DNA of 64,000 nt from Piscicola geometra (taxonomy: Eukaryota > Annelida > Clitellata > Hirudinida > Piscicolidae). Below the pieces are notes generated by a model. That model saw only the letters and a program-made list of their open reading frames with translations. It ran no database searches and had not been told where the DNA came from. Below are positions 51,668 through 64,000 of the stretch, piece by piece. The stretch is taken from the NCBI GenBank assembly GCA_943735955.1, contig OX030968.1, positions 2,479,343 through 2,543,342 of the forward strand, given 5' to 3'. Position 1 is the first letter of the stretch. Every line of letters starts with the position of its first letter. Position numbers and translations under genes: made by a program.

Positions 51668-52832
51668 AAGTGTGGGCTTTAATTCGACTGAATTCATTTC
51701 CTGCATCTGCGAGCGGTCTCAAGACATTTAGAACGTTTTTGCTAACATTGTTTGCGTCTTTAAGGTCAAGTTGATTAAAAGAAACTATTAAATACTTTAG
51801 TAAGTTTTCACGAGATCTGCAATTATAAGTCCTGATTATGATTGTTCTGACTCTCACCTGCACCCGCTAGAAATCATTGATTCCACGCTTATAGCATTCA
51901 ATGTTTGAAAAGACCATGTATAAGACGCACTGAAAGAATTTTAAAAGTGACTTTCGGATGATTGAAAAAACAGTTCTTTATTGAAATTAAAACCAATACA
52001 AAATTTTTTTGAAATAAAATACAACTTTAAACATTAATTCACATTTTTCATTTTGTGTCTATGTGTGTGCGTGAGTGAGACCATCAAAACATGGTCTGTG
52101 AAACGTGAAAGTCTTTTTAAAGATAGTGGAATTGTGGAGTGGTGCTTGGTTGGTTGAGAGTATTATATTATATTAATATTATATTATAATATGCAGGTAG
52201 TGAAAGTGCAGGGTGTGGTGGTGGTAGTGGAGGGATCAAAAAAGATAAATGATGGATTGAATTAAAATGAATTATGAAAATATATCTTTGAAATGTAAAG
52301 TCCAAAATAAATCTTCAAGAGCAAGTAATGCAGCACAAAAACACAAATTTTCATCGAATTATAAAAATAATATTCGCAACCACCAGTCTGAAAATATGCT
52401 TCGTACAATTAAAGTCATAATTACTGGCAATTTTAGCACAATTATTCAATTAAACGACCATTGTGCCCATTAATCATTATTATGAAAAAAGCAATTGTCA
52501 AGTTCTAAATAGGCTATTAATTGCAAAACAAAATATGTTTGAAATGCCATCTAAAAGAATGCGTCTGGAAATTCACAATGTGAAACATGGAAAAACGATT
52601 TGATGAAAAAATAAAACGTAAAGATATTTCAATAGAAATCAGGTTAAAATTAAATGTATTGTGATATCATATAAAAACAAAATTAAAAATACATATCGAT
52701 GAGTATATATCTATTTATATCTGGAATTATGGATAATTATGGATGATAAAATGTTGGATACAACCATAGGATGCCATGGAGATATGTAATGGATGAAAAA
52801 AGCAGTGGAACAACAACAACAACAACAGCATC
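51668..52832. other. 3' region between the fibrinogen-like gene and the plakin
   Basis: The two genes converge here. AATAAA at 52013-52018 (plus) could serve the fibrinogen-like gene. A minus-strand open stretch at 51612-51863 has no family features. Nothing else is supportable. Confidence 0.5.
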
Positions 52833-54774
52833 TCAAGAGGGTAGTAACAACTCATCCACATTGTACACACATAAGCTCTTCTCTTTCAGATGCTCGTTGT
52901 AATGGTGATTGTTATCATGGTGTACGTCATGGAAGTCGGTGAAGAGTGCCTTGTTGAAGTAGTGATGTGCTTGTTGTTTGAATAAATTCAACTGTTGTTG
53001 TGGTCCTGGTTTGGCCACATGAGCTGGTACTACTGCTACTTTTTCTTTTTCTGTTTTGGACACCTCGGCAACTAGAAGTTCTCCCGCCTTGACGGCGTCT
53101 GCTGGAAACTTGCGTTCGTCAGTGACGTTGTGAACGAAGCAGCCGCTGCATGCGTCGATCAGGTGGTTCTTCACTGCTTCCACAAACGGCACATATTTCT
53201 CCAGTCTATAGTCGTAAACTTCTTCAACCTTGTACACAACCTCCTCTTCCTCCTCCTCTTCTTCCTCCTCTGCATCCCCACCACCGCCACCCTCCCCCAA
53301 CACCACCAACCCCCTCTTCACAGCATCCTCCAACATCAACACTTCTCCGCTCAGCGTATCCTTAAACACTCCACCCAGCAAGACACCCATCATTCTCGCT
53401 TCTCTCCCGCTCAACCTCTCTCCCGTCAGAACATTCAACGCGCTCTCGATGCAAAACTCCTGTCTCCGCCTGCTCCTCTTTAGTCTCAACAGGCCTGATA
53501 GGACGCCATCCGGTCGATGCCGTTGAGTATTTCTTGTTGTTGCATTCGATTGATCTGCTCCAGCATCAGCAATGACAGCACCAGCACTAGTTTTCTCTAC
53601 ACTACTACTAACACCACTAGTACTACTACCACCGCTACCACCAGTAGTAATAGAAATATCCCCACTACCACTAGTACTACCACTAGCACTAGTAGCATTA
53701 GAAGTAACACTACTACTACTACCACCACCCCTCCTGCCAATCCTTATGACCCCTTTCTTGACAGCATCAGCCACACTGAGAACCTCTCCCGTATCTAGGT
53801 TGACCACTTGACCTGAACTTGACCTGATTACGCCCCTTTTCAAAGCCTCGTCCAATGATAACTCCTCCCCGTTCCGCGGGTCGATCACACACTCGATTTG
53901 TGTGGTGATAGTAGTAGTGTCTGTTGTTGTTGTTGTTGTTGGTTTTGTTATTGTTGTTGGGACTGTTGTTAGTGATGTTGTTGTTGTTGAAGTTGTTGTC
54001 AGCGGTAATTTTGTTGTTGTAGTAGTAGTTGTTGTGGAGTGTTGCAGGCATGGCGTGTGGTAGGTTCTTTCGTCAATGGTGGTGCATTCCTTCGCCGTTA
54101 GTCTCACCTCAAAGTACCTGTCGTGCAGTCAGTGATGACCAAGCTTTCTCTTAGAAAACACCTTCAAGCACTCAACGCTATATGATCATTAAGGAATTAA
54201 AAATATTATTAACCAACTAATTAGCGAATTCACTAATCATGTAATTAATTATAAAAATAATTAATTATTTATTTTCATAATTACGTACCGTAGGTTCTTG
54301 TGTTGGCAGTGTTGCAGTGCTTGCTGGTCGAAATGTCGTGTGACGATGTGGCATTGAGTGTTGTTGTTGTTGTGGTCTTCGTCGTTGTCGTTGTTGTTTT
54401 GGTTGATGTTGTGGAGGTTCATGATGCTCAAGTTGAGGTTGTTGTTGAGGCTGATCTTGTTGTTGTGTTTGTTGATGTTGTTTTTTTTGGTGAAATTGTT
54501 AGTGTTGTTGTTATTACTAAAACTATTGTTGTTGTTGTTGTCGACAGGGTTCTCAGCAGTATCTAAACGTTTGAGAGAGTTCTTAAAAGCCTGTCGTTGT
54601 GGTTGTTGTGTGATGTGGAATGATGATGATGATGATGAAGGGAATATGATGATGATGGAAATGATTATGATGATGAAAAAATCATAATCAGCACCACCTT
54701 GCACAACAGCATCAACTTGTGCATGTCAGCCACTCGCTTCATAGTTTTTTCATCCGCCACTGAAGTGTGGTGTA

Positions 54775-54839
<65 letters not shown>

Positions 54840-54887
54840 AAGCTACTAATACTACTACTACTACTACTACAACTACTACTACTAAAG

Positions 54888-54943
<56 letters not shown>

Positions 54944-56353
54944 TGCGGAGTGAGTATTCAACAGAAAAGTTTCCAGCTTCTTGAGAGGCCTCCTCAACAC
55001 AGCGACATTGGCCATTCCCTCCACATAATGACATAGCGCCTCTTCCACTTCACTCACAACTACCCTCAATTCTTTACCCTCCTCCACGCGTGAGTGAGTA
55101 CTACTCTTTAAACCACTATCATCATCATAACTACCCCCATCATCATCATGACTGCCCCCATCATCATCATAACCACCCCCATCATCATCATAACTACCAC
55201 CACCAATGTGATTAACAAATTCTTTATTAGAATTAAATGCGTGTTTATGTTGTAGAGACTTGTTTCTTGAGTTGCTGAATTGTTGCAAAGAGTGTTGCAA
55301 CGACTGCAACAATGCTGTCAACTCGACCCGCAACACTGCAACAAGACACGTCTGCGTCTTCAACATCGTTTCCCGCCAACTCGCCATCAGTTGAGCACGC
55401 AGTCTGTGTGGAGAAGGTTACGGTAAGGAATTGTGGTGTTTCAGAATGTGTATCATATTCTGTTTTTTAATGCCTAAACTTGCGATGTATTAACCATTTG
55501 TTTTATATAGATTTTATTGCATAACGTTCTTCTTTTGTATAATAATTTATGCCAAAACATAAAGAAACCCTATTCCTGACAGTTTTAATTCATGATACAA
55601 CATTGTATTGTATGATTTAACATTCTAAAACATGATATTGTATTGTATCAAACTGAGTTGTATTGTATCAAACTGAGTTGTATTGTATCAAACTGAGTTG
55701 TATTGTATCAAACTGAGTTGTATTGTATCAAACTGAGTTGTATTGTATCAAACAGAGTTGTATTGTATCAAACTGAGTTGTATTGTATCAAACACAGTTG
55801 TATTGTATCAAACTGAGTTGTATTATATCAAACATAGTTGTATTGTATCAAACTGAGTTGTATTATATCAAACAGAATTGTATTGTATCAAACTGAGTTG
55901 TATTGTATCAAACTGAGTTGTATTGTATCAAACAGAGTTGTATTGTATCAAACTGAGTTGTATTGTACCAAACAGAGTTGTATTGTATCAAACTGAGTTG
56001 TATTGTACCAAACAGAGTTGTATTGTATCAAACAGAGTTGTATTGTACCAAACAGAGTTGTATTGTATCAAACTGAGTTGTATTGCATCACATGAAAATA
56101 GCATTGCGTCCCACAAAACTGTATCAAACTGAAGAGAAAGGCGACAACAAAGTGACTGACTTGCTGACGGCACTGGCGAGGGAGGGGTGGGGAGTGGGGA
56201 TGAGGCAGATCAGGATGGGCAGGTAAGCCTCGTTGTCCCTCCTGTCACGCACCTGTGTGGTAGGTGGTAGTTATAGTTGTTGTTATTATTATTAGTAGTA
56301 GTAGTATCATCATCATTGTTATTACTATCCCAACACTACTACTACTACTACTG

Positions 56354-56435
<82 letters not shown>

Positions 56436-57724
56436 ATAAACCTGACTAGCACTTTATCATACCCTCTTTCCCCCTCTACCCCCCCCCCCCTTACAACTCC
56501 CCCATCCCCCCCCCCACTCCCACCTTCCAGAAGTTGGGCACACTGGTGTCTGTCACAAGAACCTCTTCCCCCTCCTTCAAACTAACCTGTGACGTCGTAA
56601 TTGGATATGTAACTAGGTCAATGACTATGTAAGGAGGTCATTCCAGTTGTATTGAAGACTATTACTTTGACCTCAATACAGTATCAACAATACAAAAACC
56701 ATAATCATCAACTAACCACAAAAACAATCTCAACACAACAACCACCACACAAAAACAACAACAACCACCACAAACACAACTACAACAAGCACCCACTCCA
56801 TGGCGACGGATGGTGGACGGGCACTTGAAGGATTGCACAGTGATCAGTTTTCCAGACAAAGGAGTCTCAGGCAGGCTTTGCAGTCTGTGCTGCAACTCCA
56901 CAACCCTCTCGCCCCACGTCCTGTAACTACGAACCAGTCTCTGATGTGTTGTTGTTGTTGTTTGATTTGTTGTTAGGGGGTTGGTTTTGGTGATATTGAT
57001 AGGTTGTTGTTGGTGCGTGAATTGTTAGTGTTGTTGGTGGGTTTTGGGTGATGGTGTTGTTGGTGGTTTGTTGCTGTTATTGATGTTGTTGTTTTTTAAT
57101 AAATATGCAACTCCAAAAAACTGTAACAGAACATAGTGTGATGAGAAATGATGATGGATTGATGAGGAAGGATGATGGATTGATGAGGAAGGATGATGGA
57201 TTGATGAAGAAGGATGATGGATTGATGAAGAAGGATGATGGATTGATGAGGAAGGATGATGGATTGATGAGGTTGGATGATGGATTGATGAGATGGCCCC
57301 AAAGGAACCTGTAGGATGACGAGGAGGGAGTGAGGGGGGCTGTGGAGAGAGTCGGAGAGGTCGAGGAGGTGCTTGTTGGAAGCCTGGTTCAACTGGTGCT
57401 CTAGCCCCAAGACATCTGAGATGAACTGTTGTATTGTTGTTGGTGTTGTTGTTGGGGTAGTTGGTTGAGAGTTAGATTGGGTGGTGTTGTAGTTGCTGTT
57501 GGGTGGGTAATGTTGTTGTTGGATGGGGATGTTGTGTTTGGTAGGCTTTTGGGTGGTTGTTGTTGAGTGGATAATGATTTATTATTTTTTATAAATAGAT
57601 TAAAATTAAAACAACTATCTTTTCATAGTGGATATTGGATTTAAATGATTCCACTAACTGAACAGATGTCTTCTTTTGCACCCAGAGACCTCAGATTTTC
57701 AATGCATTCACTCTTCGTCCTCTC
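52833..57724 (-). CDS. Plakin (spectraplakin/VAB-10A-like), 3' part with SH3 and plakin repeats
   Basis: Eight exons: 57659-57724, 57309-57425, 56797-56940, 56524-56586, 56161-56252, 54698-55403, 54289-54590 and 52833-54117, giving about 924 residues in frame. Helical plakin-domain sequence (FISDVLGLEHQLNQASNKHL; SYRTWGERVVELQHRLQSLP) leads to the embedded SH3 (VSLKEGEEVLVTDTSVPNFW then VRDRRDNEAYLPILICLIPT). More helix with a long Ser tract follows, then an Asn-rich exon and a Thr tract. About six plakin repeats end it (VIDPRNGEELSLDEALKRGV; LDTGEVLSVADAVKKGVIR; LSGEVLMLEDAVKRGL). The stop is TGA at 52833-52835. Known: plakins link intermediate filaments, actin and microtubules to junctions; ending in plakin repeats matches VAB-10A or plectin-type products rather than the spectrin-rod form. 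The 5' exons lie beyond 57724 and I did not find them. Confidence 0.82.
53925..54025 (-). repeat. Coding (ACA/ACT)n tract: poly-Thr in the plakin
   Basis: GTT/TGT repeats on the plus strand encode Thr-rich sequence just before the plakin repeats. Interruptions by Ile, Pro and Lys keep it open. Confidence 0.8.
54776..54942 (-). repeat. Coding (AGT)n tract: poly-Ser in the plakin
   Basis: An ACT trinucleotide run on the plus strand encodes about 55 residues of nearly pure Ser with ISSFSS breaks, within the 706-bp plakin exon. It is flanked by ordinary helical sequence on both sides, which argues it is translated. Confidence 0.75.
55628..56097. repeat. 20-bp minisatellite TATTGTATCAAACTGAGTTG
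   Basis: About 23 tandem copies of this 20-bp unit in the plakin intron, with variants at one or two positions (CAGAG, CACAG, GTACC). Open frames across it come from the repeat. Confidence 0.95.
56336..56436. repeat. (ACT)n trinucleotide repeat, intronic
   Basis: About 33 ACT units with one TGC break, in the intron between the two SH3-encoding plakin exons. It is the same motif as the coding poly-Ser tract nearby. Confidence 0.95.
57137..57294. repeat. 21-bp minisatellite GATGATGGATTGATGAGGAA
   Basis: Seven tandem units of about 21 bp, immediately 3' (in gene direction) of a plakin exon donor. Intronic. Confidence 0.92.
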
Positions 57725-58650
57725 CTGCAAATGCATTTATGATTTATATATATGGTCATTAAATCAAAATATAAATCAATTGCAAACTTGATTACATTAA
57801 ATAAAATTGATTTTAAGGCTTAAATTTAAGCAGATAAAAGGAAAATGATACTAACAAATGTTGTGTCCATTGGAGGTTTTTTTTTATTTATCTAATAAAT
57901 CTAAAAATAATAAAAAATATTTATTATAAAAAGTAAGTGCTATAAAATATTTAGTTGGAAGATCCGCATCATTTTTATTTTTCGACTTGAGCACAGTGTT
58001 TTTATCAGCCACGTAAAGGTAAAACTAAAAATGAGTTCATTTAAATTCGGGAATGTAACGGGTTAATAGAATATAAAAAAATAACTTGTCACATACCCTA
58101 AAATAAAAGATTGTTCAGACACCATAATTTTTTGAAAAAATCATATTTTTGGGTTTATTTCGTATATAAACTTAAAAACAAAATGTTTATGGTGGTTATT
58201 ATGGCGAAATATATTCGTTACTAAATTTCAATAATACTATGACTAATTTAATTCGATAGGAATAGGGAAACTAGTGAAAAACACTTCAAAATTTAAAAGT
58301 TTAAGATTTTATAACACTATTTTTTTATACTTTTATTTTCGTAAATTTGAAAAACGATTATTTAAAAGTGTGCAAATATATTGGTTTTTTAGGGTAATAA
58401 GCATGAAAAAAATTATTCAATCAAGTTTTTGTGATTGAATATTTCATTCCTTCCATAACTTTGCAAAAAATTTCATTTTAGTATGCCGGTCAATATTTTA
58501 ATTCTTTACCTTCTAATTTAAGAACCTAAATTCATTATTTACTTTTCGAAGACATATTTATTAAACATGTTTAAGTGTTGATAAGGATAGGCGGTATTAC
58601 GATGGACAAAAATATGCGAAGAATATACTATAGAGCTTGTCCATTAATCA

Positions 58651-58705
58651 ATCAAATAATTTTCTTTAGCGCTCTTGCATCAAATTCATTCCTTCTAAAT
58701 GATTA
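58651..58705 (+). repeat. Dispersed repeat copy with TAGCGCT core (copy 3)
   Basis: AATCAATCAAATAATTTTCT then TTAGCGCTCTTGCATCAAAT. The copy is degenerate. Confidence 0.5.
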
Positions 58706-58920
58706 ACTTGCTTGAATTCGTTTATAGAATTCTCTAAAAAAAGTTTGATTGAGGCAATGGGAAATAATAAAATTTGAATAAATCTATTATTCATACCCTT
58801 ACTCTAGATTAAAAAACTATTCCCATTGAATTTCTTTTCAATTAATTTGTAACGATCCAACAGCAAGCAATACACAATGTATTAAACTCAATTTATAAAA
58901 TGATTATTTTTATTTTTTAT

Positions 58921-59062
58921 TTTTATTTGAGCATCTGGTGCTTCAAGTTCCACAATACCTATGAAATCATCGGGGATATTTCAGAAGACCCATCTGAAGA
59001 AGCTTCCAAATAGTTCAAGTGCTGTTTCACTGAAAATAGTGGATGCTTCATCAATAATAATA
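58921..59062 (-). pseudogene. Relic of a hAT/ZMYM-like (DUF4371-type) transposase
   Basis: The minus strand reads IIDEASTIFSETALELFGSF, FRWVF, an in-frame TGA, then NIPDDFIGIVELEAPDAQIK. The IDEA(S/T) ... L ... RWV ... DFIGL pattern is that of the DUF4371 region of hAT-type transposases and derived genes. The stop and the lack of matching flanks mark a short fossil. It is not similar in sequence to the hAT copy at 49-50 kb as far as I can see. Confidence 0.5.
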
Positions 59063-59763
59063 TACATTTTTATTCTTCTTAATAATGGAGGAAAGAAAAA
59101 AAAGCAAAATTTTTGACGTTATGCTTTAAAATTTACTCACACCACGAAGAGAATGAGGTTCAATTTCCCATGTCGAAACCTTTTTTATACAAGTTCAATT
59201 CACTTTCTAGGCCTGAAAACGTATAATTTCTTTTCGCATGGCTGTGAACAGTGTTGGAGACTTTGCAGAAGAATCAATACATTTCTCGTTCACCTTGCCG
59301 ATACATAGTGTAAATGTTCGCTTTTCGAGAGATTTGCTTCGATCAGCCAGTGTGAGTTTAATTCAAGTTTTCTTCCATTTTTGATTTTTTCATAATTTTG
59401 TTTTGCCCTGATACACTAAGAGTAATTTGTTTCCTTCCATTTGATATTAACATGAATTGTTATCGAAAATTTTTAACATTTCACAATATGCGAAATCCAT
59501 TGTGCCTTTATGTAGCTTTTAAATACAAGATTCGGGAATGAATGAGTGCGTCTTATACATGATATTTTCTCTAGCTGTTATCTTCATCTTTCTGGATGCC
59601 TCATAAGAGAAAGATGTTTTTAGATATTTCGTTAATTAAAATGTGTTTAATTTAAATGGCCGACAAATTAATGGTTGGTTGGAACCAATGAATGCAAGAT
59701 CCTGTTAGTAGGCCATATTATTCTTAATGGTGTAATTTGAATCCAAATAAACACAAACATTTA

Positions 59764-60032
<269 letters not shown>

Positions 60033-60244
60033 CAACATCATATAGCTCGATATGGTTTGACAATTACATTTCACAATGAGTGTACAGTGTGAATTGCATT
60101 TTAAAAGAAACAAGGTAGCCTGCTCAGCGCTGATAAAGACCACAAGCTACTCACGCAGTCGAATCAGTTGGCTTATCTGCTTGAGCGTCTCAAATTTAAT
60201 ATATTCCCCTTTCAGCCTTTAATTTATTCCACCAGAGACACCTC

Positions 60245-60252
60245 TATAAATA
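60245..60252 (+). promoter_or_regulatory. Candidate TATA box of the nucleoside hydrolase gene
   Basis: TATAAATA lies 69 bases before the start codon at 60321, leaving room for a transcription start near 60275-60280 and a short leader. Inferred from sequence only. Confidence 0.45.
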
Positions 60253-60320
60253 TATCTAAAAAGCACATCTGGCATTGCTACTAAAAAGTTTGAAAAAACA
60301 CAAATCACCCCGTTGACACC

Positions 60321-63683
<3,363 letters not shown>

Positions 63684-63744
63684 GTTAGTGTTCTAGTGGC
63701 ATTTATTGTATTGTTCTAGTGGCATGTATTAGTCGGTTATACTA

Positions 63745-64000
63745 TTCGTCGTTTTATTGTGTTGAATAGTATTGTATTTTATTTTATTGTATTGTATTGT
63801 ATTTTATAGTATTTTATAGTATTTTATTGTATTCTATTGTATTTTATTGTATTTTATTGTATTTTATTGTATTTTATTGTATTTTATTGTATTTTATTGT
63901 ATTTTATTGTATTTTATTGTATTTTATTGTATTGTATTGTATTTTATTGTATTTTATTGTATTTTATTGTATTTTATTGTATTTTATTGTATTTTATTGT
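63745..64000. repeat. 10-bp satellite ATTTTATTGT
   Basis: Tandem ATTTTATTGT units with occasional ATTGTATTGT or ATTTTATAGT variants continue to the last base, so the array extends past the window. Confidence 0.95.

Noticed and set aside
55638..56132. A tandem array considered as a possible CRISPR
   Set aside because: The 20-bp units are directly adjacent with no unique spacers, lie in a eukaryotic intron and vary only by point changes.

Overview
This is animal (metazoan) nuclear DNA. Genes are split by many short AT-rich GT-AG introns, micro- and minisatellites are dense, and there is a 200-base assembly gap (48801-49000). The gene set (thrombospondin type-1 modules, C-type lectin, fibrinogen-like, plakin, PACRG, an ankyrin protein, alpha-carbonic anhydrase, secreted nucleoside hydrolase) fits a lophotrochozoan. 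A leech-like annelid is my guess, but nothing here proves the phylum.

Layout. 126-27890 (minus) holds one giant gene. Forty-seven exons join in a single frame of about 5,902 residues: a signal peptide, about 58 thrombospondin type-1-like modules, one C-type lectin domain and two very long SKDK-type charged repeat exons. 27.9-31.4 kb is gene-poor. 31380-38578 (minus) is a four-exon ankyrin gene resembling ANKRD33, with introns full of CA/TG and CCCCATCCA repeats. 38.6-43.9 kb is repeat-rich intergenic DNA. 43881-46797 (minus) is PACRG. 48324-48707 (minus) is the 3' end of an alpha-carbonic anhydrase. 49068-50777 is an hAT transposon with a perfect 8-bp target duplication and a tRNA-like SINE inside it. 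50786-51667 (plus) is the 3' part of a fibrinogen-like gene. 52833-57724 (minus) is the 3' part of a plakin ending in plakin repeats, with Ser, Asn and Thr homopolymer tracts. 60321 to beyond 63683 (plus) is a secreted inosine-uridine-type nucleoside hydrolase.

The genes look unrelated in function (extracellular matrix or mucus, innate recognition, cilia, cytoskeleton, nucleoside salvage). I see no operon or pathway cluster. The most notable object is the giant gene. Its modules are stripped to one predicted disulfide, they alternate between two classes inside a single 3.16-kb exon, and the protein ends in long polyampholyte repeats encoded by a 24-bp coding minisatellite.

Gene models were assembled by hand from splice signals, phase continuity and family motifs. 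No search or alignment was run. Individual junctions may be off by a few bases where noted.
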